A stretch of DNA of 33,700 nucleotides from positions 1 through 33,700 of the forward strand of contig JAPYQE010000041.1 in NCBI GenBank assembly GCA_029941315.1, given 5' to 3'. A model generated the notes under the pieces. It ran no database searches, was not told the origin of the DNA, and worked only from the letters and a program-made list of their open reading frames with translations. Positions 15,382 to 23,188 of the stretch are shown piece by piece; within the stretch, counting starts at the first letter, position 1, and every line of letters begins with the position of its first letter. Position numbers and translations under genes: made by a program. This DNA is from GCA-2724215 sp015660315. Lineage in GTDB: Bacteria > Latescibacterota > UBA2968 > UBA8231.

Positions 15382-17847
15382 TCAGCCGGTGCTTTCCTTT
15401 TTCTTTTCTTCAATCACCGCATCCGAGTCCCGCTCTTCGTCGAAAACCAGTTCGTCACCTTTTTTGGTGACGCGAATACGGCTACCTTCGCCAAAGCGAC
15501 CATTCAGGATCTCCTCGGCCAGCGGGTCCTCGAGCATCTTCTGGAGCGTCCGTTCCAAAAAGCGCGCGCCATAAGCCTGATCGAATCCCTTTTCCGCGAG
15601 CAAATTTTTTGCTCCGGGAGTGACCCTCACCTGAATATCTTGCGGCTCCACACGGGCCTTGAATTCTTTGAGGCGGATATCAATGATCTCGGTGATATTA
15701 TTGATATCCAACGCATGGAAAATGATCGCATCGTCGACGCGGTTGAGAAATTCGGGATTGAAGGTCTTTTTCAGCGCATCGTTGATCTTGCCTTCCATTA
15801 TCGTGTGCATCGAGTCTGAATCAGACTTTTGAAAGCCCAACACACCACCGGTGCCCACATCGCGGCTGCCTGCGTTGGAGGTCATAATTATTACGGTATT
15901 GCGAAAATCCACCTTGCGGCCGGTGCTATCGGTGAGCCGCCCCTCATCGAGAATCTGTAAAAGGATATTGAAGACGTCGGGATGCGCCTTCTCGATCTCG
16001 TCGAGCAGCACCACTGAATAGGGCCGACGGCGCACGCGCTCGGTAAGCTGGCCGCCCTCATCAAAACCGACATACCCCGGAGGCGCCCCAATCAAACGCG
16101 ATACAGCGAATTTCTCCATGTATTCGGACATATCGACCGAGATCAGCGCGTCGGAATCGTCAAAGAGAAATTCCGCCAGGCGCTTAGCCAATTCGGTCTT
16201 GCCGACGCCTGTGGGCCCGAGGAAGATAAACGAGCCAATGGGCCGCTTGGGATCCTGCAGACCGGCACGGCTGCGGCGGATAGCCCGCGATATCGCGGTG
16301 ACGGCCTGCTCCTGACCGACGATATCTTTCTTGAGCGTGTCTTCCATCGCCAGCAAACGGTCGGTCTCGGATTTGGCCAGACGCGAAATCGGAATGCCGG
16401 TCATACTGGAAATGACCTCGGCGATATCGTCGACGGTTACCTCGACGACTTCGTCGCGTACCTCTTCTTCCCACTCTTGGCGTTTTTTCTGTAACTCTTC
16501 GCCCAAATTGAGCGATTTGTCACGCAGCACCACCGCCTCTTCAAAATCCTGGCGTTCGGCCGCTTCATTCTTTTCGCGGTTGATCTCCTGGATCTCGGCC
16601 TCGAGTTTACCGATTTCCTCGGGCGGGCTCAACCGGGCAAGATGCACCCGTGAACCGGTTTCATCGATCACGTCGATGGCCTTATCGGGCAGATAGCGGT
16701 CACTGATATAGCGATCGGCCTGCCGTACCGCATAAGCGACGACGACGTCGGAAAACTCCACGTGGTGATGGCTCTCGTAACTCGAACGCAATCCCTTGAG
16801 GATTTCGATCGTATCGTCCAAGGAGGGCGGGTCGACCAAGATGGTCTGGAAACGCCGTTCGAGCGCCCCATCCTTCTCGATGTGCTTGCGGTATTCGTCA
16901 AGTGTCGTCGCGCCGATGCACTGCAATTCGCCACGAGCCAACGCCGGCTTGAACATATTGGAGGCATCGAGTGTGCCTTCAGCGCTACCGGCGCCGACGA
17001 TGGTGTGCAACTCGTCGATAAAAATAATAACATCGGTGTTCTGCTGTAGCTCGTTCATCACCGCTTTGATGCGCTCTTCGAACTGGCCCCGGTATTTGGT
17101 GCCGGCGACAACTCCACCCATATCTAATGTAACGAGGCGTTTGTCGAGCAGGATCTGCGGCACGCGCTTTTCGATAATGCGCTGGGCCAAGCCCTCAACG
17201 ATGGCAGTTTTGCCAACACCGGGATCACCAATGAGAATTGGATTGTTCTTTTTGCGACGACTGAGCACTTGCGTAACGCGTTCGATTTCCTTCTGGCGAC
17301 CGATCACAGGATCGAGCTTGCCTTCACGGGCCAACTGGGTCAGGTCGCGGCCGAAATGATCAAGGAAGGGCGTCTTGCTCTTTTTGCCCTTTTCCTTGCG
17401 GCCGGTGGTCTTGCCTTCAAGCACGGCCAATGTCTCTTCCATCGCCGTCTTGTAATCGACACCGAAGGCGGCTAGGATCTGGGCGGCTACGCCTTCCTTG
17501 TCCTTGAGCAGCGCCAACAACAAATGCTCGACATCGACGAACTGCGTCTTCATCTCTTTGGCCTCATTGGCCGCTACTTCAAGGATCTGTTTGGCACGAG
17601 GAGTAAAAGGTACCTCGCCGATTGTCATGGTACCACCAGAGGTCGCGACATAGTCTTCTACCGACTGTTTGACCGTCTCTAGGCTCAGCCCCAAGTTCGT
17701 TAAAACATTAACGGCCTTGCCCTTGCCATCCTTTATAATACCCAGCAGCAAATGTTCGGTGCCTATATAATTGTGTCCTAACCGCGCCGACTCCTCGCGC
17801 GCTAGTTGCATAACCCTTTTCACACCATCAGTGAACATATTATTCAT
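15382..17847 (-). CDS. clpC: ATP-dependent Clp protease ATP-binding subunit ClpC
   Basis: An 821-residue Hsp100 unfoldase. It has an N-terminal Clp-N double repeat (about 1-145), first AAA+ module with Walker A 'GDPGVGKT' and Walker B 'IIFIDELH', middle domain with a UVR-like coiled coil (about 415-470), second AAA+ module with 'GPTGVGKTELAK' and 'VLLDEIEKAH', and C-terminal D2-small domain. It feeds unfolded substrates to ClpP. The glutamates in 'GTEHLLLG' (E31) and 'DVEHLLLA', which match the phospho-arginine pockets of B. subtilis ClpC, are retained. ATG 17847 follows GGAGG by 8 nt, so an upstream GTG at 17862 is not needed. It is downstream of mcsA-mcsB, as in Firmicutes. Confidence 0.96.
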   Translation of the reverse strand: MNNMFTDGVKRVMQLAREESARLGHNYIGTEHLLLGIIKDGKGKAVNVLTNLGLSLETVKQSVEDYVATSGGTMTIGEVPFTPRAKQILEVAANEAKEMKTQFVDVEHLLLALLKDKEGVAAQILAAFGVDYKTAMEETLAVLEGKTTGRKEKGKKSKTPFLDHFGRDLTQLAREGKLDPVIGRQKEIERVTQVLSRRKKNNPILIGDPGVGKTAIVEGLAQRIIEKRVPQILLDKRLVTLDMGGVVAGTKYRGQFEERIKAVMNELQQNTDVIIFIDELHTIVGAGSAEGTLDASNMFKPALARGELQCIGATTLDEYRKHIEKDGALERRFQTILVDPPSLDDTIEILKGLRSSYESHHHVEFSDVVVAYAVRQADRYISDRYLPDKAIDVIDETGSRVHLARLSPPEEIGKLEAEIQEINREKNEAAERQDFEEAVVLRDKSLNLGEELQKKRQEWEEEVRDEVVEVTVDDIAEVISSMTGIPISRLAKSETDRLLAMEDTLKKDIVGQEQAVTAISRAIRRSRAGLQDPKRPIGSFIFLGPTGVGKTELAKRLAEFLFDDSDALISVDMSEYMEKFAVSRLIGAPPGYVGFDEGGQLTERVRRRPYSVVLLDEIEKAHPDVFNILLQILDEGRLTDSTGRKVDFRNTVIIMTSNAGSRDVGTGGVLGFQKSDSDSMHTIMEGKINDALKKTFNPEFLNRVDDAIIFHALDINNITEIIDIRLKEFKARVEPQDIQVRVTPGAKNLLAEKGFDQAYGARFLERTLQKMLEDPLAEEILNGRFGEGSRIRVTKKGDELVFDEERDSDAVIEEKKKESTG

Positions 17848-17936
17848 TTGACCGTCCTCCACAATTCATCCCCCGCAGATACCCAATTTTCGTCAACGCA
17901 AAAAAAGGGGTGAATCTTGAGAATTTACAAAATTTT

Positions 17937-17958
17937 ACCGGAGAAACTCCGGTTTTTT
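17937..17958 (+). terminator. Plus-strand-oriented terminator-like hairpin between mcsB and clpC
   Basis: The 7-bp perfect stem ACCGGAG/CTCCGGT with an AAA loop is followed on the plus strand by a T-run through 17958. No plus-strand gene ends here. It could block antisense transcription, or act as a hairpin in the mcsB-clpC intergenic mRNA, where the minus-strand 3' flank is UAAAAUUUU rather than a clean U-tract. Confidence 0.55.
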
Positions 17959-18000
17959 GAAACTACCAAAAGCACAGGTTCTTGTCAAGGTGGACACCCC

Positions 18001-19062
18001 TTAAGCCGCACCCAATTCAGCTAGGTGTCGCCGCGCCACTTCGGCCCTGCGCACGTCCCGTTCTTCAGGGGAAAGATCGACTCCAGCCTCGGCTTGCAGA
18101 TGTGATGGTTGAGTGATAATCATCAACTGATTGATAAAGCCCGAGGATATCCCGTCTATAATCCCCAAGCTGCGCCCCAGGCGCACCGCCGAGAGCAGAT
18201 TCATAAACTCCTGGCTGCTCAACACCCGGGCGTGGGCCAGAAGCCCATAAGCCCGCCAGACCTTGTCTTCTACCTGCGCGGGCGCTTCCTTGAGCAACGC
18301 CGCCTGTGCCTCTTTTTCGTGGGCCATAATCTGCCGGGTCACTTCCACCAGTTTCTCGACGATCTCCCCCTCCGGCACCCCCATCGTGGACTGGTTGGAA
18401 ATCTGAAACAGATTGCCGACCGCATTCGTGCCTTCCCCATAGAATCCACGCACGGTAAAGGTCATCTGGGTCAGGCCGCGCATCACCCGCTCCATATCCT
18501 CAGTCACAACCAGCGCCGGCAAGTGGATAAGTACCGAAACGCGCAATCCGGTGCCCGTATTCGTGGGACAGGCCGTAAGAAACCCCCACTGTTCCGAATG
18601 CGCGTACCGCAATAATCCGCCAAGTTCGTCGTCGAGCGCATTAACCTCTTGCCACGCCTGCATCGGCTGCAATCCGGGCAAAATGGCCTGCAGGCGCAAA
18701 TGGTCCTCCTCGTTGATCATCACGCTGAGCGATTCGTCCGGATTAAAGAGCAAACCGCGCTGTCCTTTGCTCTCGGCCAGGGCCGGGCTGATCAAATGGC
18801 GTTCAACGAGAAGTCGACGTTCATTGCTCTGTAGTGTGTTCATCTTAAAAAAAGCCGCATTGCCCATCTGCCTGCCCTGCTGCGCCGCCCCGAGCACTTG
18901 CTCGATAATCTGCTCCTGGTCATCGAGCGTGGCCTTAGGCGCAAAAGGCAGCGTGGATATATTGCGCGCCAAGCGCGCTCGGCAGCTAACGATCATGCCG
19001 TCGGCGTCATCCTCGCCGTTGAGCCAGCGCGCAGCGTTATTGACCAAGCCCCGCAGATCCAT
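18001..19062 (-). CDS. mcsB: Protein-arginine kinase McsB
   Basis: A 353-residue phosphagen-kinase-fold enzyme that phosphorylates arginine side chains, marking proteins for ClpC-ClpP. Motifs visible are 'SCRARLARN' (26-34), 'NEEDHLR' (117-123), 'CPTNTGTGLR' (165-174) and 'RGFYGEGTNAVGNLFQISNQ' (205-224). The 'RDVRRA' at 335-340 fits the RDxxRA phospho-arginine-sensing motif of bacterial McsB. The start ATG abuts the mcsA stop with no gap. It is followed by clpC after 153 bp. Length and motifs fit an active enzyme rather than a creatine or arginine kinase. Confidence 0.95.
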   Translation of the reverse strand: MDLRGLVNNAARWLNGEDDADGMIVSCRARLARNISTLPFAPKATLDDQEQIIEQVLGAAQQGRQMGNAAFFKMNTLQSNERRLLVERHLISPALAESKGQRGLLFNPDESLSVMINEEDHLRLQAILPGLQPMQAWQEVNALDDELGGLLRYAHSEQWGFLTACPTNTGTGLRVSVLIHLPALVVTEDMERVMRGLTQMTFTVRGFYGEGTNAVGNLFQISNQSTMGVPEGEIVEKLVEVTRQIMAHEKEAQAALLKEAPAQVEDKVWRAYGLLAHARVLSSQEFMNLLSAVRLGRSLGIIDGISSGFINQLMIITQPSHLQAEAGVDLSPEERDVRRAEVARRHLAELGAA

Positions 19063-19608
19063 CTAACGCCCCCCTTCGAGTGCGCGAATGCGATCGCGGA
19101 GTTGCGCTGCCTCTTCAAAGGCCTCCGCCGAAACCGCCTTGGCCAACTCGTCGCGCAACTGATCCAAGATGTTGGTATCCGTCGTCACGGCTTCATCTAT
19201 CGATGGTGGTTCGGGCGGAGATTCCGACCGGGCCTCGATTGGTCCCTTGCCCCGATGCCTCTCCGCACCGTGGATGCGTTTGAGCAGGCGCTCTAATTGT
19301 GGCGCAAACGCCGCGTAGCACTCGGTACAACCGAGGCGCCCGGCCTTCTTGAATTCGTCGTAGGCCATACCGCAAGCCGGACAACTGGCACTGCCGGCGT
19401 CTTCAGCTCCGGCGAGGTTGGTCAATTCCTCCTTAACCTCTTTCACCAATACCGGCACGTCCTTGGTTTTATCCTCCGGCGGTGCGGCTGTCTCGATGTT
19501 TTTTTCTTCTGCGCAAACTCCGCAAAGAAAAAGCGTCTTTTTCGTATCGTCAACGATATGGGTATAAGCGACCGTGGCTTCGCCTTTAGCGCATGTCTCG
19601 CATTTCAT
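19063..19608 (-). CDS. mcsA: McsA-type zinc-binding activator of McsB
   Basis: A 181-residue protein with four CxxC zinc motifs in two pairs: 'CETC' at the N-terminus, 'CGVC' about 27-30, 'CPAC' about 75-78 and 'CTEC' about 94-97. A C-terminal UVR motif follows ('LRDELAKAVSAEAFEEAAQLRDRI'-like, about 148-180). McsA binds and activates the McsB arginine kinase. Its ATG overlaps the lolD stop by 4 nt (ATGA) and its stop touches the mcsB start, so lolD, mcsA and mcsB are translationally coupled. The usual repressor gene ctsR is not adjacent. Confidence 0.93.
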   Translation of the reverse strand: MKCETCAKGEATVAYTHIVDDTKKTLFLCGVCAEEKNIETAAPPEDKTKDVPVLVKEVKEELTNLAGAEDAGSASCPACGMAYDEFKKAGRLGCTECYAAFAPQLERLLKRIHGAERHRGKGPIEARSESPPEPPSIDEAVTTDTNILDQLRDELAKAVSAEAFEEAAQLRDRIRALEGGR

Positions 19609-20297
19609 GTCGCGCCTTCCTCCATTTGCAGCACACCCGCTTCAATGTGCCCCATTCGGTCCATGCTCTGGGCCAGCTTTCGATCGTGCGTCATCACCAC
19701 AAAGGCCAGCCCACTCGCCCGAGCAAGATCAGCCAGTAGTTGATGCAGTGATTCACTGGTCGCCTCATCGAGGTTGCCCGACGGCTCGTCGGCCAGTACG
19801 AGCAAGGGCTGGGTGACCAGCGCCCGCACCATCGCCACCCGCTGACACTCTCCGCCCGACAACTCGCCGGGCCGGTGATGCATCCGATCGGCGAGCCCCA
19901 CAGACTCAAGCAGCCCCACGGCGTCCTCGCGCAAATCGGTCCCAGCGACCAGACCCGGCAGCAATGCGTTTTCCAATGCGGTGAACTCCGGCAGCAGGTG
20001 ATGATACTGAAAGACAAAACCGATATGCCGGTTGCGAAACCGCGACAACGCCTGGTCATTCAAGTTGAGAACATCAGTACCCGCGATGCGCAATTCCCCG
20101 GAAGTTGGCCGATCGAGCGTGCCCAAAAGGTGTAATAAGGTGCTCTTGCCGACACCGGACGCCCCCATCACCGCGACCAATTCGCCCGCATGGACCTCTA
20201 AACCCACACCTTTGAGCACTTCAAGGCCCTGCCCGCCGGTATCGAAGATTTTGCACAGACCGCGTGCCTCGAGAATAATATCCGTTTTTTGTGTCAC
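19605..20297 (-). CDS. lolD: Lipoprotein-releasing ABC transporter ATPase LolD
   Basis: A 230-residue ABC ATPase of the LolD/MacB subfamily. Walker A 'GASGVGKST' lies at about 45-53, Q-loop 'FVFQYHHLLPEFTALEN', signature 'LSGGECQRVA', Walker B with 'LADEPSGNLD', and switch His in 'VMTHD'. The 'HHLLPEFTALEN' Q-loop region is typical of LolD. It powers release of outer-membrane lipoproteins from the inner membrane with LolC/E. It starts 9 nt after the permease gene and overlaps mcsA by 4 nt. The MacB or FtsE family is an alternative, but the adjacent LolC/E-type permease supports LolD. Confidence 0.93.
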   Translation of the reverse strand: MTQKTDIILEARGLCKIFDTGGQGLEVLKGVGLEVHAGELVAVMGASGVGKSTLLHLLGTLDRPTSGELRIAGTDVLNLNDQALSRFRNRHIGFVFQYHHLLPEFTALENALLPGLVAGTDLREDAVGLLESVGLADRMHHRPGELSGGECQRVAMVRALVTQPLLVLADEPSGNLDEATSESLHQLLADLARASGLAFVVMTHDRKLAQSMDRMGHIEAGVLQMEEGAT

Positions 20298-20306
20298 GTC
20301 AGCACT

Positions 20307-21572
20307 CTACATAATATATCGAATTGCCTCAACCGGCATCAATCTAGACGCCTTGCGCGCCGGATAGATCGATGTCGCCAGGCAAATGATCACACTGATC
20401 AACCCCACCAACACAAAATCCAATACTTCCATGTCGACCGGCAACGAGCTGATGAAATAGACATCGCCGGGAATCGCGATAAGATCGAAACGCTGTTGCG
20501 CGAAGCAGAGCCCAAAACCGATCAGGCAGCCAAGCAATGTCCCGATGCCGCCAATAGCCAGACCCTGATAAACGAAGATGCGGTAAATCTCGCCGACCGT
20601 GCAACCTATCGTGCGTAAGATACCGATCTCGGGCGTCTTGATCAGTACCGACATCACCAGAATCGACATGATATTGAAAGCCGCGACCAACACGATAAGG
20701 CTCAACGCAAGAAAAATCGCCCATTTCTCCAACTCAATCCAACGGAAGAACTCAGGGAAGAGCTGCGTCCAGTCGCGCACACTATAAGGATAGCCGAATT
20801 CCTCGGCCAACAACGCGCGAATCTCAGGCGCGCGCTGTATATCTTCCACGTGGATATGGATATCGGTAATCGCGTCGCCCAATTCGAGTATCCGTTGGGC
20901 ATCCTCAATATGGATAAAGGCATAGTTGTCGTCGTATTGGTACATACCGCTTTCAAAGTGGTCCGTCACCAGAAACGACCACGGCCGGGGCGCGAGACCG
21001 TCCATCACCGCGCCGTCCACGTCAAGATTGCGCACCGTCACCAACAACACATCGAAACCCGGCCCCACCTGCAACCGCCGCGCCAAGTGCTCTCCGAGGA
21101 TAATGCCCCGCTTGTCCAACTCTTCGAGTTCGCCGAGCACAATCTCCCCTTCCGGATTCGCATATTGCAAATGCTTCGACAGATCGGACACCGCGGGAAA
21201 GGTCTCGGGGTCAATCCCCCAGATGGGAATGCCGTCGACGCGACTGCGATCGCGCTGGGAGGCGATGATGACTTTGGAATCGACCACCGGCGCGACGCCG
21301 ACAACTTCGGCAAAACCTTGCAGCTTTTCAATCAACGGACGCCAGTCTTCAATAGGCCCACCGTCGAAGCGGCGGATATTAACATGGGCGTTCATACCGA
21401 TCAAGCGACTCTTGATTTCGCCGGCAAAACCATTGGTTACCGAGAGGATGATCACCAATGCCGCCACACCCAGGATCACCCCACCGACCGCCATATAGGC
21501 AATCACCGAGACAAAACCCTCGCGCTGATTGGAGCGCAGATAGCGCCCGGCGACAAAAAAGGCGATGCTCAC
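20307..21572 (-). CDS. lolC: Lipoprotein-releasing system permease, LolC/LolE family
   Basis: A 421-residue inner-membrane protein with one N-terminal transmembrane segment (about 22-48) after 'FFVAGRYLRSNQREGFVSVI'. A large periplasmic domain spans about 50-275, and three C-terminal transmembrane segments (about 280-410) belong to the FtsX-like permease domain, with 'IGILRTIGCTVGEIYRIFVYQG' and a final 'YPARKASRLMPVEAIRY'. It extracts mature lipoproteins for LolA with ATP hydrolysis by LolD. The GTG start overlaps the prfB stop (GTGA). Only one permease gene is present, so the transporter may be a homodimer (LolF-like), or a second gene lies elsewhere. Confidence 0.92.
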   Translation of the reverse strand: MSIAFFVAGRYLRSNQREGFVSVIAYMAVGGVILGVAALVIILSVTNGFAGEIKSRLIGMNAHVNIRRFDGGPIEDWRPLIEKLQGFAEVVGVAPVVDSKVIIASQRDRSRVDGIPIWGIDPETFPAVSDLSKHLQYANPEGEIVLGELEELDKRGIILGEHLARRLQVGPGFDVLLVTVRNLDVDGAVMDGLAPRPWSFLVTDHFESGMYQYDDNYAFIHIEDAQRILELGDAITDIHIHVEDIQRAPEIRALLAEEFGYPYSVRDWTQLFPEFFRWIELEKWAIFLALSLIVLVAAFNIMSILVMSVLIKTPEIGILRTIGCTVGEIYRIFVYQGLAIGGIGTLLGCLIGFGLCFAQQRFDLIAIPGDVYFISSLPVDMEVLDFVLVGLISVIICLATSIYPARKASRLMPVEAIRYIM

Positions 21573-22664
21573 GACTTGGCCTGGGTCAAATAAGCCTTGA
21601 TGAACCCGTCGATATCACCGTCCATCACCGCCTGGACATTGGCGGTCTCGTGGTCGGTGCGGTGGTCCTTAACCAGATTGTAGGGATGGAAAACGTAAGA
21701 GCGGATCTGGCTGCCGAAATCGATGGCCTTCTTCTCGCTCTCCACCACGTCGAGCTTTTTTTGTTCTTCCTGCTTAAAGTGCTGGTAAACACGCGCGGAA
21801 AGCACCTTGAGCGCCGTAGCCTTGTTCTTGAACTGCGAGCGCTCGTTCTGGCACTGGACCACGATGCCGGTGGGCAAATGCGAGATGCGCACCGCCGACG
21901 AAGTCTTATTGACATGTTGACCGCCAGCGCCGCCGGATCGATAGGTCTCAACCTTGAGGTCCTCGTCTTTCAGATCGACCTCAAGGTCATTGCCGACCTC
22001 TGGGTAGACGAAAACGGACGCGAAGGCGGTATGCCGGCGATTACCGGTGTCAAAAGGGGAAATCCGCACCAGGCGGTGCACGCCCGCTTCGGATTTCAGA
22101 TAACCATAGGCGTAATCGCCCTTAATCTCGACAGTAACGCCTTTGATACCGGCTTCGTCGCCTTGCTGCAGGTCCATAATTGCGCTTTCCATACCGCTGC
22201 GCTCGGTCCAGCGCGTATAGAGCCGCATCAACATTTCCGCCCAGTCGGCCGCGTCAGTACCGCCAGCACCCGAGTGGATCACGAGAATCGCGTTCTTTGA
22301 ATCGTCCGGGTCGTCGAGCATCGTGCGAAATTCGAGTTCACCGATCCGCTCGGATAGGCCCGCGATCTCGGCCTCGACTTCGCTCAAGGCGGCCGAATCG
22401 CTCTCCTCTACGGCCATTTGGTGCAACTCGCCCACATCATCAAGCTCGCTGGACAGCGTCTCCCAAGCCGTGATAATCCCCTTGAAGATATGCGCCTGTT
22501 TGCCGATGCTTTCGGCTTGCTGGCGATTGTTCCAGAAATCGCCGGCGGACATCTTTTCTTCGAGGGCCGTCAGTTCCCTCTTTTTACTATCTATGTCAAA
22601 GATACCCTCCCAACCGGTCGAGTAGTTTCTGACAGCCGTTGATATTTTCTTCTATAGTGGGCAT
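21569..22664 (-). CDS. prfB: Peptide chain release factor 2, made by programmed +1 frameshift
   Basis: Full-length RF2 is encoded in two frames. A 22-codon frame starts at ATG 22664 (MPTIEENINGCQKLLDRLGG...) and stops at an in-frame UGA (22598-22596). A +1 shift at CUU-UGA-C joins it to the frame ending at 21569, giving about 364 residues, the normal RF2 length. The stop-codon-recognition tripeptide SPF ('RISPFDTGNRRH') identifies RF2, and 'SGGAGGQHVNKT' carries the peptidyl-hydrolysis GGQ. RF2 ends translation at UGA and UAA. The start overlaps the previous stop (TAATG) and the end overlaps the lolC GTG. A conventional frame caller would start at 22552 and miss 37 residues. Confidence 0.96.
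22595..22610 (-). promoter_or_regulatory. prfB programmed +1 frameshift site
   Basis: On the minus strand the sequence GGAGGG-TAT-CTT-TGA-C matches the known RF2 recoding signal. An internal Shine-Dalgarno-like GGAGGG sits 3 nt before the CUU slip codon, followed by UGA and C. The spacing is the same as in E. coli. Low RF2 leads to pausing at UGA and slipping into +1, giving autoregulation. Confidence 0.95.
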
Positions 22665-23176
22665 TATTCCGTCCCCTCGCTTTCTTTGTATCGGTCAAAT
22701 AACAGACTGACGTGTTTGCGCTCAGCGGGTATTTCAAAGAGTAATTGCCCCGCAAAGGCCTGGTCTTTATCCACTTTGAATTCGTTGCTATATTCGATAA
22801 AGAACGGCGAACGGGCGAGCGGATAATAACGCCGTCCATTGTCGTCAACAAGCTGAAAACAGCGCGGCACCACCGACCAAGCCAGCTTCAGATTCGCCTG
22901 CATGTTCACGTCGACGAGCACGAACTTATGGCCCTCGTCGGGCGAGCCGTGGAAAAAGTGCATATAGCGTACACCGTCGGACGGCACCGTCAACGAGACT
23001 TGGTTATTTATCTGCGCAAATACATTGGTTATGTTTTCTATCTTATCCGCCGAACCACCCGTCAGCTTCACCCCGATATAGATCGGCAGGAAAACGGTGA
23101 CACCACCCAATACCACACGATTGAGCATACGCATGCGCTTCTTGAGCTGCTGTTTTCTTTCGCTTGCATCAAGCAT
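22664..23176 (-). CDS. Membrane-anchored protein with DUF4352-like domain
   Basis: A 170-residue protein with a short basic cytoplasmic tail, one transmembrane segment at about 19-40 ('VVLGGVTVFLPIYIGVKL'), and an extracytoplasmic beta-rich domain. The order 'KFVLVDVNMQAN...FQLVDDNGRRYYPL...FAGQLLFEIPAERKHVSLLFD' resembles the Ig-like DUF4352 fold found on bacterial envelope proteins. No catalytic residues are visible and the function is unknown. GAGGAG lies 8 nt before the ATG. It lies between the subtilase (12-nt gap) and prfB, whose start overlaps its stop by one base. Confidence 0.6.
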   Translation of the reverse strand: MLDASERKQQLKKRMRMLNRVVLGGVTVFLPIYIGVKLTGGSADKIENITNVFAQINNQVSLTVPSDGVRYMHFFHGSPDEGHKFVLVDVNMQANLKLAWSVVPRCFQLVDDNGRRYYPLARSPFFIEYSNEFKVDKDQAFAGQLLFEIPAERKHVSLLFDRYKESEGTE

Positions 23177-23188
23177 GGCCAGCTCTCC

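Noticed and set aside
20850..22300. Long plus-strand open frames (247 and 280 codons) opposite lolC and prfB
   Set aside because: Both lie antisense to well-identified genes, with His/Arg-rich low-quality translation; no ribosome-binding or domain support.
22591..22851. 86-codon minus-strand frame before prfB in another register
   Set aside because: It is out of frame with both the DUF4352-like gene and RF2; the real zero frame of prfB begins at 22664 and uses the frameshift.
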